From the NCBI GenBank assembly GCA_050249415.1, contig JBFWQO010000005.1:62001-126000 (forward strand): DNA of 64,000 bases, given 5' to 3'. Position 1 is the stretch's first letter, and the number at the start of each line of letters is the position of its first letter. This document shows positions 35,412 through 47,576 of this stretch, piece by piece. The translations under genes and the position numbers were made by a program. The DNA is from CADEFQ01 sp050249415. GTDB taxonomy: Bacteria > Pseudomonadota > Gammaproteobacteria > Steroidobacterales > Steroidobacteraceae. The notes beneath the pieces are model-generated. The model saw only the letters and a list, made by a program, of their open reading frames with translations. It was not told the DNA's origin and searched no databases.

Positions 35412-36629
35412 CTAATGTCCGGACAGGGCGAACGCGTCGTGGGTTGCGCGCACGGCGCGCTCGAGTTCGCCCTCCGCGAGCAGCACCGAGATGCGGATCT
35501 CGGACGTCGCGACCAGTTGCACCGCGATGCCGGCGCGCGCCAGCGTGCCGAACAGGCGCGCCGCCACGCCCGCGTGCGAGCGCATGCCGACACCCACAAT
35601 GGACATTTTCGCGACCCGGTCGGTTCCCTCGACCCGCGCCGCCGGGCAGTACGCCGCGCCACGGCGTGTCAGTTCCATCGCCTGTACATAATCACCGCGG
35701 TGGACCGTGAACGCGAAGTCCGCGCTGCCGTCCTCGTTCGAGGCGAGCACGATCATGTCCACCTCGATGCCCGCCTCCGCCACCGGGGCGAGGAGCCGAT
35801 ACGGCGTGTCCGGCGCGTTCGGCACGCCGCTCACGACGATCTGCGCTTCGTCGCGATTGAACGCGACACCTGAGACTACGGGTGCTTCCACGCGTGCATC
35901 CTCCCGATCGATGAGCGTTCCGGGTCCGTCCCCGTGGCTCGCGAGCACGCGCAGCGCCATGCCGTACTTGGCGGCAAACTCCACTGCGCGCAGGTGCAGG
36001 ACCCGGGAGCCCTGCCCCGCGAGTTCGAGCATTTCGTCGAACGACAGCCGCTCGAGCCGGCGCGCCCCGGGCACGAGGCGCGGATCGGTCGTGTAGACAC
36101 CGTCGACATCCGTCAGGATCTGGCATTCGTCCGCCGCGAGCGCCACGGCGAGCGCCACCGCGGTCGTGTCGGAGCCGCCGCGGCCGATCGTCGTGATCGC
36201 GCCACTGGCATCGACCCCCTGGAAACCCGCCACGACGGGCACGATGCCGGCATCGAGCGCCGCCGCGAGCGCCGCGGTCTCGACCTCTTCGATGCGCGCC
36301 CGCCCGTGTGCGCTCGTCGTGCGGATGCGCACCTGGCTGCCCATGAACGAACGTGCGGGCACACCGCGCGCGACGAGCGCCATCGAAAGCAGCGCGACCG
36401 ACACTTGCTCGCCGGTCGCGAGCAGCGCATCGAGTTCGCGCGGCTCGGGCGCGGCGCACAGCGCGCGGGCCATGTCGACGAGCCTGTCGGTGGCGTCGCC
36501 CATGGCCGAAACGGCCACGACGACCCGATCGCCGCGTGCCCGTACGCCCGCGACGCGCGCCGCCACCTTGTGGATCAGCTCGAGCGAACCGACGGACGTG
36601 CCGCCGTACTTCTGGACGATCAATGCCAC
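35412..36629 (-). CDS. lysC: Aspartate kinase
   Basis: 405 residues from GTG 36629 (MALIVQKYGGTSVG). Phosphorylates aspartate, first step to lysine, threonine, methionine and diaminopimelate. The kinase domain shows KYGGTSVGS, VVAVSAMGDATDRL, TIGRGGSDTTAVALA and TDVDGVYTTDPR. Two ACT domains follow (MSIVGVGMRSHAGVAARLF near the end), indicating feedback control by lysine and/or threonine. The frame stays open upstream into alaS, but that part is not coding. Lies 32 bases after alaS. Confidence 0.94.
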   Translation of the reverse strand: MALIVQKYGGTSVGSLELIHKVAARVAGVRARGDRVVVAVSAMGDATDRLVDMARALCAAPEPRELDALLATGEQVSVALLSMALVARGVPARSFMGSQVRIRTTSAHGRARIEEVETAALAAALDAGIVPVVAGFQGVDASGAITTIGRGGSDTTAVALAVALAADECQILTDVDGVYTTDPRLVPGARRLERLSFDEMLELAGQGSRVLHLRAVEFAAKYGMALRVLASHGDGPGTLIDREDARVEAPVVSGVAFNRDEAQIVVSGVPNAPDTPYRLLAPVAEAGIEVDMIVLASNEDGSADFAFTVHRGDYVQAMELTRRGAAYCPAARVEGTDRVAKMSIVGVGMRSHAGVAARLFGTLARAGIAVQLVATSEIRISVLLAEGELERAVRATHDAFALSGH

Positions 36630-36661
36630 GACAGGGCCTCGCGCCGCGAGCCGCCGTGCGG

Positions 36662-39291
<2,630 letters not shown>

Positions 39292-39295
<4 letters not shown>

Positions 39296-39753
39296 GTATC
39301 CGGATCCAGGGTGTCCCCGGGATCGGACCCGAGGGCTGACCGGATATCATCGGCGGAAAACCCCCGGTATTGCAAAAAACGCGCTTGGCGCGCCTTCTCG
39401 CGGAATTCGGCCGGGGGGGCCGCCCCGAACTTGCGTGCCCGGGCCGCGAGCGCGAGCGGCGCGAAGTCCGTGGTGCCGAGGGCGGCCTCGATCAGCTCGG
39501 CCGCGAGGCCGAGCGCCCGCAGGTCGCGCCGGATCCGCACCGGCCCATGGCCGCGCGCGGCGTGCCAGGCGACGTAGCGCTCCGCGTAGCGCGCATCGTC
39601 GACCAGGCGCTCGGCACGGAACTGCGCGACGACCGTGTCGACTTCCGCGGCGTCGTGCCCCTGGCCGGTGAGTTTGCGATGCAGTTCGCCCGAGGCGTAA
39701 TCGCGGCGCGCGAGCAGTGCCGCGGCCGCCGCGCGCACGCCGGCGAGGCTCAC
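39292..39753 (-). CDS. recX: RecX regulator of RecA
   Basis: 153-residue, Ala/Arg-rich three-helix-repeat protein: ALLARRDYASGELHRKLTGQGHD, RFRAERLVDDARYAERYV and FLQYRGFSADDIRSAL are characteristic. Modulates RecA filament growth. Lies 6 bases downstream of recA and overlaps alaS by 4 bases. Confidence 0.93.
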
Positions 39754-39759
39754 CGCGAA

Positions 39760-40797
39760 TCAGGCCGAATCGGCCGCCTGCTCGCCATTGCCGTTGCGCA
39801 CCGCCTTCGGCACGAGCAGCCTGGCGCGGATCTGGCCTTCGATGTCCTTCGCGATGTCCGGGTGCTGCACGAGGAAGTTGCGCGCGTTTTCCTTGCCCTG
39901 GCCGATGCGCTCACCCTTGTAGCTGTACCACGCGCCCGACTTCTCGACGATGCCGTGCGCGCTGCCGAGATCGATGATCTCGCCTTCGCGCGAGATGCCG
40001 GCGCCATACATGATCTCGAACTCCGCCTCGCGGAACGGCGGCGCCACCTTATTCTTCACGACCTTCACGCGGGTCATGTTGCCGATGACCTCTTCGCCGC
40101 TCTTCAGCGCGCCGATGCGGCGGATGTCGAGGCGGACCGATGCGTAGAACTTGAGGGCGTTGCCGCCCGTGGTCGTCTCGGGGTTGCCGAACATCACGCC
40201 GATCTTCATGCGGATCTGGTTGATGAAGATCACGATCGTGTTCGAGCGCTTGATGTTGCCGGTGAGCTTGCGCAGCGCCTGCGACATGAGGCGCGCGTGC
40301 AGGCCCACCTGCAGCTCGCCCATCTCGCCCTCGATCTCGGCCTTCGGCGTGAGCGCCGCGACCGAATCGATCACGACCACGTCGACCGCGCCCGAGCGCA
40401 CCAGCATGTCGGTGATCTCGAGGGCCTGTTCGCCCGTGTCGGGCTGCGAGACGAGCAGATCGTTGACGTTGACGCCGAGCTTTTCCGCGTAGACCGGATC
40501 GAGCGCGTGCTCCGCGTCGACGAACGCCGCGGTGCCGCCGAGCTTCTGCACTTCGGCGACGACCTGCAGCGTGAGGGTGGTCTTGCCCGAGGCTTCCGGG
40601 CCGTAGATCTCGACCACGCGACCGCGCGGCAGGCCGCCGATGCCGAGCGCGATGTCGAGGCCGAGCGAACCGGTGGAGACCGCTTCGATGTCGAAGGTGG
40701 ACGACGCATCGCCGAGGCGCATCACCGAACCCTTGCCGAACTGCTTCTCGATCTGGCCGAGCGCCGCAGCGAGCGCTTTCTTGCGGTTGTCTTCCAT
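39760..40797 (-). CDS. recA: Recombinase RecA
   Basis: 345 residues from ATG 40797 (MEDNRKKALAAALGQIEKQFGKGSVMRLG); a longer frame to 40839 is not homologous. Walker A YGPEASGKTTL, L1/L2 DNA-binding loops (VGLHARLMSQALRKL; NQIRMKIGVMFGNPETTTGG) and the C-terminal acidic-poor tail are visible. Catalyses strand exchange and LexA cleavage. No clear classical LexA box was recognised in the 60 bases upstream. Confidence 0.97.
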   Translation of the reverse strand: MEDNRKKALAAALGQIEKQFGKGSVMRLGDASSTFDIEAVSTGSLGLDIALGIGGLPRGRVVEIYGPEASGKTTLTLQVVAEVQKLGGTAAFVDAEHALDPVYAEKLGVNVNDLLVSQPDTGEQALEITDMLVRSGAVDVVVIDSVAALTPKAEIEGEMGELQVGLHARLMSQALRKLTGNIKRSNTIVIFINQIRMKIGVMFGNPETTTGGNALKFYASVRLDIRRIGALKSGEEVIGNMTRVKVVKNKVAPPFREAEFEIMYGAGISREGEIIDLGSAHGIVEKSGAWYSYKGERIGQGKENARNFLVQHPDIAKDIEGQIRARLLVPKAVRNGNGEQAADSA

Positions 40798-40857
40798 GGC
40801 CGCGATTATTCCACAGAACCGCGCGCGGAACGCGCGCAAATCGGGTGCGTTCGTCGC

Positions 40858-41349
40858 TTACACCGTCTCATACAGTGGCCATTCACCGACGATACTGTAT
40901 GGCACGCCACGACGACTCTCGACGAGCACGAAACGCTCGCAATGCCAAGTGACCGGTGCGATCGCCACGCGCGAGCGCGGCGGCCCCGGAACCTCGCGTG
41001 CCAGTGTCACATGTGCGCGGAAGGAGTTGATGTGCGGACAGATCTCGCGCGCGAGCGGCGCCGTCGAGTCGGGCGATGCCGTGGCGACCAGCACGCGCGA
41101 CCCGGTCCACCATTCGAGGGCATCGAACGTCACGCTGACAGGCGGATGCCGTATCGCGGCGGCCCGGTCGCGCACCTGCCCCTCCGACACGCTGTCCGTG
41201 TCGCCGAGGAAGCACAGCGTCAGGTGCAGGTTGTCGCGCGGCACCGCGCGCCCGCCGACGCCGGCGTGCGCCGCTTGCGCGGCGCCGAGGAGTGCTTCCC
41301 GGCCAGCATCGTCGGGCCACAAGGCAAAGAAAAGGCGCCGTGTCGTCAC
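40858..41349 (-). CDS. thpR: RNA 2',3'-cyclic phosphodiesterase
   Basis: 163 residues from GTG 41349 (TTRRLFFALWPDDAG). The two HxTx motifs of the 2H phosphoesterase family are intact: HLTLCFLGDT and HVTLAREV. Hydrolyses 2',3'-cyclic phosphates of RNA ends; formerly called LigT. The start overlaps the pncC stop (GTGA), so the two are coupled. Confidence 0.88.
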   Translation of the reverse strand: MTTRRLFFALWPDDAGREALLGAAQAAHAGVGGRAVPRDNLHLTLCFLGDTDSVSEGQVRDRAAAIRHPPVSVTFDALEWWTGSRVLVATASPDSTAPLAREICPHINSFRAHVTLAREVPGPPRSRVAIAPVTWHCERFVLVESRRGVPYSIVGEWPLYETV

Positions 41350-41858
41350 GGATCGCCGCGGGCCCCCGCTTCGAGGACCCATTCGAGCGCGTGGCACACC
41401 GAGGCGCGCCGGACCGATTCACGGTTCCCGGGAAACTGCTGCACCCGTGCGACCGCCTGGATGGCCTCGCCGCGGCGCATTGCCACCGCGAACCACACCG
41501 TACCGACGGGCTTGCCGGGTACGCCGCCGTCGGGGCCGGCAATGCCGCTCGTCGCCACGGCGAGGTCGGCGCCCGTGCGGCGGAGCGCGCCCTCGGCCAT
41601 CGCGAGCACGACGGCCTCGCTCACCGCACCGTGCGCCTCGAGCACGGCCGCCGGCACGCCGAGGTCGCGGATCTTGGCCTCGTTCGAATACGTGACGTAG
41701 CCGCTGTCGAACCACGCCGAGCTGCCGGCGACGTCGGTGACCGCCTTCGCGATCCAGCCCGCCGTGCACGACTCGGCCGTGGCGAGGCGCCAGTGCCGGG
41801 CGCGCAATCGTTCGCCGGCGGCTTGCGCAAGTGTGAAGAGCGACGCATCGGACGGCAT
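41346..41858 (-). CDS. pncC: Nicotinamide-nucleotide amidohydrolase (CinA C-terminal domain)
   Basis: 170 residues: TAESCTAGWIAKAVTDVAGSSAWF, SGYVTYSNEAKIRDLGV and ATSGIAGPDGGVPGKPVGTVWF match the deamidase domain of CinA/PncC, which converts NMN to NaMN. The N-terminal molybdopterin-like domain of full CinA is absent, as in many gammaproteobacteria. Lies upstream of recA in the conserved order. Confidence 0.93.
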   Translation of the reverse strand: MPSDASLFTLAQAAGERLRARHWRLATAESCTAGWIAKAVTDVAGSSAWFDSGYVTYSNEAKIRDLGVPAAVLEAHGAVSEAVVLAMAEGALRRTGADLAVATSGIAGPDGGVPGKPVGTVWFAVAMRRGEAIQAVARVQQFPGNRESVRRASVCHALEWVLEAGARGDP

Positions 41859-41898
41859 GCGCCAAGCCTAACCGAATCGCGAATGCTAGAGTTTGCGG

Positions 41899-42762
41899 AT
41901 GTCCCCCGCCGCGTTCGTGCTCCGCCTCACCTGTGCCAATCGCCCGGGCATCGTCGCCGCAGCCTCGAACCTGCTGTACGAGGCCGGCTGCAACATCCTC
42001 GACGCGCAGCAGTTCGACGACACGCAGTCCGACCTGTTCTTCTCGCGGATCGTGTTCAATCCCGTCGGCGCGGGGCCAGGCCTCGCGGCGATACGCGCGC
42101 GCTTCACGCCGGTGGGGGAGCACTTCGCGATGACCTGGTCGATCGACGACCTCTCGCGACGCCAGCGCGTGCTGCTGCTCGCATCGAGGCACGATCACTG
42201 CCTCGCCGACCTCCTTTACCGATGGCGGACCGGCGAGCTCGCGATGGACCTCGCCGGCATCGCCGCCAACCATCCGCGCGAGACCTACCGCCATCTCAAC
42301 TTCGATGACGTGCCGTTCCACTACCTGCCGGTAAGCCGCGACAGCAAGCCGCAGCAGGAGGCGCGGATCCGCGCACTGGTGCAGGACGGTACGGTCGACC
42401 TCGTCGTGCTCGCGCGCTACATGCAGATCCTCTCGGACGACCTCGCGCGCGAGTTCGCCGGCCGCTGCATCAACATCCACCACAGCTTCCTGCCGGGCTT
42501 CAAGGGTGCGCGCCCCTACCACCAGGCGCACGCGCGCGGCGTCAAGGTGATCGGCGCCACCGCGCACTACGTCACCGCCGACCTCGACGAGGGCCCGATC
42601 ATCGAGCAGGACGTCGAGCGCGTCACCCATCGCGACGATCCCGACGACCTCGCGCGGCGCGGCCGCGACATCGAGCGGCGCGTGCTCGCGCGCGCGGTGC
42701 GCGCGCATCTCGAGCACCGCATCATCGTGGCGGGGCGGCGGACGATCGTATTTCCGGAGTAG
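41899..42762 (+). CDS. purU: Formyltetrahydrofolate deformylase
   Basis: 287 residues from ATG 41899. N-terminal ACT domain (FVLRLTCANRPGIVAAASNLL), then a formyltransferase-like hydrolase domain with VVLARYMQILSDDL, the catalytic INIHHSFLPGFKGARPYHQA and ADLDEGPIIEQD (Asn, His, Asp). Releases formate from 10-formyl-THF for purine synthesis and folate balance. Its 3' end overlaps the convergent hydrolase gene by 41 bases. Confidence 0.93.
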   Translation: MSPAAFVLRLTCANRPGIVAAASNLLYEAGCNILDAQQFDDTQSDLFFSRIVFNPVGAGPGLAAIRARFTPVGEHFAMTWSIDDLSRRQRVLLLASRHDHCLADLLYRWRTGELAMDLAGIAANHPRETYRHLNFDDVPFHYLPVSRDSKPQQEARIRALVQDGTVDLVVLARYMQILSDDLAREFAGRCINIHHSFLPGFKGARPYHQAHARGVKVIGATAHYVTADLDEGPIIEQDVERVTHRDDPDDLARRGRDIERRVLARAVRAHLEHRIIVAGRRTIVFPE

Positions 42763-44269
42763 CGCCGGGCAGGAAGTGCGGGCGCGCGGGCACGGACAGG
42801 CATGGCGCGGACGCCTCGAGGGTGTCGATGAACGCGACGGCGAGCTGCGTCTGGCAGGCCGCGAAGTCGCTCAGCGTCGAGTGGCCGCTGTCACCGATCA
42901 CGACGAGCGTCGAATCGGGCAGGCCGGCGGCCACCTGTCGCGCGTAGATCTCGGGCGTCATCGGATCGAACCGCCCGGACAGCAGCAGGGCCGGCACGCT
43001 GGAATGGATCGGCAGCGCGCGCGCCGGCGGATCCTTCACCACCCCGGCACACGCCTTCGCCATGAACGAGACGATCGAGAAACCACGATACGCGGGATCC
43101 GCCGGCACCGGCGCGCGCGGCGCCTCCGCCGTGTACTGGTCGCGGCACACGAACGCGAAGAATGCCGGTGACGGGCCGGGCGCCGCATTGCGCGGCGCCG
43201 GGTAGATATGGTCCATCACGTGGGTGAGAACACCCAGGTCGCCGTGCTGCGTGCGATCGATGAGCAGCGGCACCAGCCGCAGCGTCTGCGCGTTGTACAG
43301 CATCCAGTGGACGGCGCCGAGGAAATCGTGCCAGTTCACGGTGAGCGCGACCGTGCCCTCCCCTCCGGGGCCCGCGACGACGACGGTCGCCGGCCTGGTC
43401 GCCAGGTTCCCGATCACGGCGCGCAGTTGCGTGCGCAGGTGGGGAAAGTCGGCGGCACAGGCGGCGTCCGCCGCGCAGCTGTCGAGCAACCTGTCGAGGC
43501 CCAGCGAGAAGTTGCGCGGGCCCTCGCTCATGAACAGGTCGCTCTGCGGCGAGACGATCGAATCGAGGATGAGGCTCCGGATGCCCGGTGCATCGATGCG
43601 CACCGCCTCGAGCGCGAGCAGGGTCCCGTAGGACACGGCGAGAACGTTCCAGCGCCCGATGCCGAGCGCCACACGCAGGTCGCGCAGGTCCGCCGCGGCG
43701 GGCACCGCGCCATATGCCGCGAGATCCCGCCCCGCATCCGTGATCTCGCGCAAGCAGCGCTCTGCCGCGTCTGCGACACGCGCATCCCGCGTCGCGAGAT
43801 CGAGGTCGGCGGCGACGAGGGCCGTCGCATTGCCGGTCAGCGTCGCGCAGCTCAGCGGCGGCTCCGACTGCGCCGAGCCTCGCTGGTTGAAGAGAATGAT
43901 GTCGCGGCTCGCGGCAAAGGGATGAGCCGCGAACCGCTCGATGGTTCGGCCCGACCCGAGCGGCGCCGCACCCGGCCCGCCGTGCAGGAACACCACCGGG
44001 TCGTCGTGCGAGCCGGGCACGGCCGCGCGAATGCGAACGACCGGCAGGCGCAGCCGCGGGCCGGAGGCGGCACCACGTGTCTCCGGCACGTCGAGGTAGC
44101 CACAGATCAGACGCGAGGCGGCAACGGCCCCCGTCGGAAAGGGACAGGGGGAAACGATGTCGAAGCGCGCGGCCGCGTGCCCGCCTGCGACCTCCGGGGC
44201 GGCCCGGCCGGCGCCCATCGCGAGGAGTGCGACGGGCACCAGCCGCAGGGCGAGCGCGCCCCGGTTCAT
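42722..44269 (-). CDS. Exported alpha/beta hydrolase, tripeptidyl-aminopeptidase-like
   Basis: 515 residues with a signal peptide (MNRGALALRLVPVALLAMGAGRAAP). Alpha/beta hydrolase fold with oxyanion region FLHGGPGAAPLGSG, nucleophile VLAVSYGTLLALE, Asp in LLSGRFDPMTP and His in VIGDSGHSTLS. The C-terminal TAP-like domain with many Cys is typical of secreted proline-iminopeptidase/tripeptidyl aminopeptidases. It could be periplasmic or secreted. Seven bases separate it from the TonB receptor upstream on the same strand, so it is probably co-transcribed with the receptor. Confidence 0.85.
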   Translation of the reverse strand: MNRGALALRLVPVALLAMGAGRAAPEVAGGHAAARFDIVSPCPFPTGAVAASRLICGYLDVPETRGAASGPRLRLPVVRIRAAVPGSHDDPVVFLHGGPGAAPLGSGRTIERFAAHPFAASRDIILFNQRGSAQSEPPLSCATLTGNATALVAADLDLATRDARVADAAERCLREITDAGRDLAAYGAVPAAADLRDLRVALGIGRWNVLAVSYGTLLALEAVRIDAPGIRSLILDSIVSPQSDLFMSEGPRNFSLGLDRLLDSCAADAACAADFPHLRTQLRAVIGNLATRPATVVVAGPGGEGTVALTVNWHDFLGAVHWMLYNAQTLRLVPLLIDRTQHGDLGVLTHVMDHIYPAPRNAAPGPSPAFFAFVCRDQYTAEAPRAPVPADPAYRGFSIVSFMAKACAGVVKDPPARALPIHSSVPALLLSGRFDPMTPEIYARQVAAGLPDSTLVVIGDSGHSTLSDFAACQTQLAVAFIDTLEASAPCLSVPARPHFLPGATPEIRSSAAPPR

Positions 44270-44276
44270 ATGGGCA

Positions 44277-46517
44277 TCAGAACTTGTACGTCAGGATCGC
44301 GCCGAGCGTACGTGGCTGGATGACGCTCGCCGTGGCGCGGATGAACCCCACGGCCGGACGGGCGGTGCCGCTCGAGTAGCCGTATTCGTCGAACAGGTTC
44401 GTCGCGTAGAACGAGGCGCCGAGGTTGCCGCGCTGGAGGCCGACGTGGAGGTCGGTGATCACGTTGCTGTCGATGACGAAGTTGTAGATCAGCGGTGTGA
44501 TCGGCGCGCCGTTGGCACCCGTGCCGCCCTCGAAACCCGTGTCCTGGCTGTCGGTATAGCGCATGCCGAGGCCGATCGACACCTCCGTGCCGCTCGCCAG
44601 CGCGAATGACCGCTCGCCGCGCACGGCCCAGGTCCACTGCGGGATGCCCGGCAGGTTCTCGCCCCCCAACGCACCGAATGACGAGGTCTCGTCATCGTCG
44701 AGCGTGCTGTGCGTGTAGGCGAGGCTCGCCGTCACCTTGAAGTCATTCGACGTCGCATAGCCGAGCGCGCCCTCGAAGCCGTACGCGGTGACGTCGCTGT
44801 TGGCATTGCCGCCGGTCATCGCACCGTTGACGAAGATGCGCGCCTGCAGGTTCTTCCATTTGAGCCACCAGGCCGCCACGTCGTAGGTGAAGCGGCCGTC
44901 GCCGACATAGCCCTTGGCGCCCGCCTCATAGCTCCACAGCGTGTCGGACTCGACCATCACGGGCGCCACGTTGTTGCCGTTGACGTCGCGCAGCGGCAGG
45001 TTGGCGGCCGCCGGGCGATAGCCGCTCGCGGCCCGTGCATAGAACGACAGCGAATCCTTCGGCCGGTAGCGCGCCGAGAAGCTGTACGTGTCGACGGTGT
45101 CGTCGACATTGGTGGGCGGCGTGTCGCCGACCAGGATTTCCGGGCCGTCGTCGATCGCGATCGACGCCTTGACCTGCGCCACGCGCACGCCGGCCGTCAG
45201 GTCGAACTGCGGCGTGACGTAGTAGGTGAGGTTGCCGAAGCCTGCGGTCTCCTCGAGTTCCGAGGGGATATTGACGTCGAGCAGCACGAAGTTGGTCGGC
45301 AGGCCCGCCAGGCGCTGGCCGTTGCCGCTCTCCTCCTTCGAGTAGATGGCGCCGATGCTCCAGTCGAAGTTGCCCGCTTCGCGCGGCTTGTCGCGCGACA
45401 CGAGACGGATTTCCTGCACGAAGCGATCGGTCGTCGTGGTGCCCGTGAACGGCGCGTTGTCGACGGTGCAGCCGCAGAACAGCGCGACCAGCGGGCCGAA
45501 ATCGGCGACGAGATCCGTCGTCGAGGTCACGGTGCGTTCCTGGTTGCTGGTCGAGGAAATCAGGTTCGCGAAGTCGAACTCGTAATTCAGCGTCGCGGCG
45601 ACCAGCGAGAACTTGCTCTCGTCGAGCGAATACGCCGTGTCGGTGTCGAACGGCCCGTTGGCCGGTACGAACGGCGGGCCGTCGAGTGCGACGAGATTGC
45701 GCCCGTGGAACGTCGTCTTGTCGTGCAGGCCGAGCAGCGAGACGCTGAAGCGATCCGTGAGATTGCCGGCGAGCTTGGCCATGCCGCCGTAGTTGTCGTA
45801 ACTGTTCACGTTGCTGGCCGCGCCGCTCGCCGATCCGGGAATGCGGTCGATGAACCCCCCGACTTCCTCGTAGTAGCCGGACAGGCTGACCCCGAAGCGA
45901 TCGGCGACGATCGGGGCCATGACCCGGCCCGTGTAACGCTGGCTCGACTCCCCGTGGTCGATGACCGACATGTCCGCACTGACGGACCCCGAGAACCCGG
46001 CCTTCGCCGGATCCGGGGTCACGTAGCGGATGAGGCCGCCCATCGAGGAGGCGCCGTACAGCGTGCCCTGCGGCCCCTTGATCAGTTCGACGCGCTCCAT
46101 GCCGGCCTTCATCACGTCGAGCATCAGCGACGAACCGGAAGCCGAGCCGTTGCCGGAGCCGATCGGCACGTCGTCGATATAGACGCCGACCGTGGGAGAG
46201 GACGTGAAGGTCGACACACCGCGCATCGTGATGCCGTTGTCGGTCGGCGCGCTGCCGCCGCGGAAATACACGCCGGGCGTGTAATTCACGACGTCTTCCA
46301 GCGTCGTGAGGCCGCCGACGGCGAGGGTCTGCGGATCGACCGTCGCCACCGAGAGCGCGGTGTCCTGCAGCGTCTCGTTGCGTCGCGATGCCGTCACGAT
46401 CACTTCCTCGATCGGGGTTGCCGCGGCTTCCGCCGCGCCCGCAGCCCCCGTACCGAACCCCGCCGCCGCGAGCACTGCCGCCGCGATCGCCCATGCCCGT
46501 CTTGAAAACGCTCCCAC
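44277..46517 (-). CDS. TonB-dependent receptor
   Basis: 746 residues from GTG 46517, chosen for its AGGAG site 8 bases upstream and because it opens a signal peptide (GAFSRRAWAIAAAVLAAAGFG). TonB box IEEVIVTASRRNE; plug LEDVVNYTPGVYFRGG and ELIKGPQGTLYGASSMGGLIRYV; barrel ending RTLGAILTYKF. It belongs to the broad class of receptors expanded in Xanthomonadales and Sphingomonadales, which carry glycans, terpenoids or siderophores; its substrate is unknown. It is followed by the aminopeptidase-like hydrolase and preceded by the sugar/TRAP operon. Confidence 0.87.
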   Translation of the reverse strand: MGAFSRRAWAIAAAVLAAAGFGTGAAGAAEAAATPIEEVIVTASRRNETLQDTALSVATVDPQTLAVGGLTTLEDVVNYTPGVYFRGGSAPTDNGITMRGVSTFTSSPTVGVYIDDVPIGSGNGSASGSSLMLDVMKAGMERVELIKGPQGTLYGASSMGGLIRYVTPDPAKAGFSGSVSADMSVIDHGESSQRYTGRVMAPIVADRFGVSLSGYYEEVGGFIDRIPGSASGAASNVNSYDNYGGMAKLAGNLTDRFSVSLLGLHDKTTFHGRNLVALDGPPFVPANGPFDTDTAYSLDESKFSLVAATLNYEFDFANLISSTSNQERTVTSTTDLVADFGPLVALFCGCTVDNAPFTGTTTTDRFVQEIRLVSRDKPREAGNFDWSIGAIYSKEESGNGQRLAGLPTNFVLLDVNIPSELEETAGFGNLTYYVTPQFDLTAGVRVAQVKASIAIDDGPEILVGDTPPTNVDDTVDTYSFSARYRPKDSLSFYARAASGYRPAAANLPLRDVNGNNVAPVMVESDTLWSYEAGAKGYVGDGRFTYDVAAWWLKWKNLQARIFVNGAMTGGNANSDVTAYGFEGALGYATSNDFKVTASLAYTHSTLDDDETSSFGALGGENLPGIPQWTWAVRGERSFALASGTEVSIGLGMRYTDSQDTGFEGGTGANGAPITPLIYNFVIDSNVITDLHVGLQRGNLGASFYATNLFDEYGYSSGTARPAVGFIRATASVIQPRTLGAILTYKF

Positions 46518-46562
46518 GAGATTTTCTCCTATTGGTGAGATTTCGCCGCTTTTTTCTACTGT

Positions 46563-46607
46563 GAGAATTTCTCGGCGCAGAAATATCATATTGGCGGGAT
46601 TTGTCAA
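46563..46607 (-). promoter_or_regulatory. Promoter and palindrome upstream of the TonB receptor
   Basis: Minus-strand TTGACA (46607-46602) and TATTTC (46585-46580), spacer 16. Downstream of the -10 lies GAGAA T TTCTC (46563-46573), and related GAGAT-TTTC elements recur at about 46537 and 46518, close to the GTG start. A repressor operator is plausible but unproven. Confidence 0.45.
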
Positions 46608-46626
46608 CCGTCTGTTTGCCGTGGTT

Positions 46627-47559
46627 TCAGCACAACGCCCCCGACAGGACATCGGCGAAGAACCGCGCCACCCGTCGTCGCGCCTGCGCCGCTTCCGGCA
46701 GCCCCGGCGTGACGGCCTGGAACGAATGGGGCAGCCCTTCGTAGACGTCGATCCGCACCGCGCAACCGGCGTCGTCGAGGCGGCGGTACAGCCGCACGCT
46801 GTCCGACAGCAGGATCTCGCGGGTACCGCACTGGATCAGGGTCGGCGGAAACCCGGCGTCATAGGCGCCGTGGACCGGCGAGACATCGGGATCGCCGTGG
46901 CGCGCCGCCGGCGCATAGGCGAGCGCCGCGTACTCGAGGTCGCCGGGGTAGCGGAGGATGGGGTCGGCGTCCGCCAGCCACCGGTGGCTGACACCCCGGC
47001 CCGTGAGATCGCACCAGGGCGACCACAGGGCGAGCGCACGGGGTCGCCGTCCGACGCACAGCGCGAGCGTCGCCGAGAGCGCGAGGCCACCACCTGCCGA
47101 ATCGCCGACCAGCAGCACCTCATCTGTCGCCGCGGTCAGCGCAGCCAGCGTGCGTACCACCTGCGCGATCGTGGCGTCGCACTTCGCGCGTGGCGCGCGC
47201 GGATAGTCGATCGACCACAGCTCGAGCCCGAGTTCGTGCGCGAGCGGCACGGAGGCGAACAGGCTCGAGCGCGCCGAGAAGAGCGTATACCCGCCGCCGT
47301 GCAGGTACACGATCCGCGGCCCGTGCGGCGGGGCGCTCGCGGGCGTGACGACCTCCACGCCGAGCCCGGCGACCCGCTCCGTGCGCAGCCGCGGACCGTA
47401 GCGCTCGAGCGTGCGCGCGTTGGCGGCTGCCACGGCGGTCTCCTGGCGCTCGAACAGCTCGTCCCATGCCGCCTGGTCGTCGGGCAGCGGCACCGACGCG
47501 CGATGGGAGGCCTTCTCTTCCATCGCGGCCATCACCGCCGCCGCTTCGGTGGAGATCAT
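46627..47559 (-). CDS. Alpha/beta hydrolase of the hormone-sensitive-lipase family
   Basis: 310-residue cytosolic esterase. Oxyanion motif YLHGGGYTLF, nucleophile elbow LVGDSAGGGLALS, Asp near YDAGFPPTLIQCGTREI, His in GLPHSFQAV: all HSL/family IV signatures. The start is ATG 47559; the open frame runs further upstream through the kinase gene but is not coding there. Last gene of the nine-gene operon, 17 bases after the FGGY kinase; it may remove acyl groups from the imported compound. Confidence 0.87.
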   Translation of the reverse strand: MISTEAAAVMAAMEEKASHRASVPLPDDQAAWDELFERQETAVAAANARTLERYGPRLRTERVAGLGVEVVTPASAPPHGPRIVYLHGGGYTLFSARSSLFASVPLAHELGLELWSIDYPRAPRAKCDATIAQVVRTLAALTAATDEVLLVGDSAGGGLALSATLALCVGRRPRALALWSPWCDLTGRGVSHRWLADADPILRYPGDLEYAALAYAPAARHGDPDVSPVHGAYDAGFPPTLIQCGTREILLSDSVRLYRRLDDAGCAVRIDVYEGLPHSFQAVTPGLPEAAQARRRVARFFADVLSGALC

Positions 47560-47576
47560 CGTCGGATGCCGCGCGT

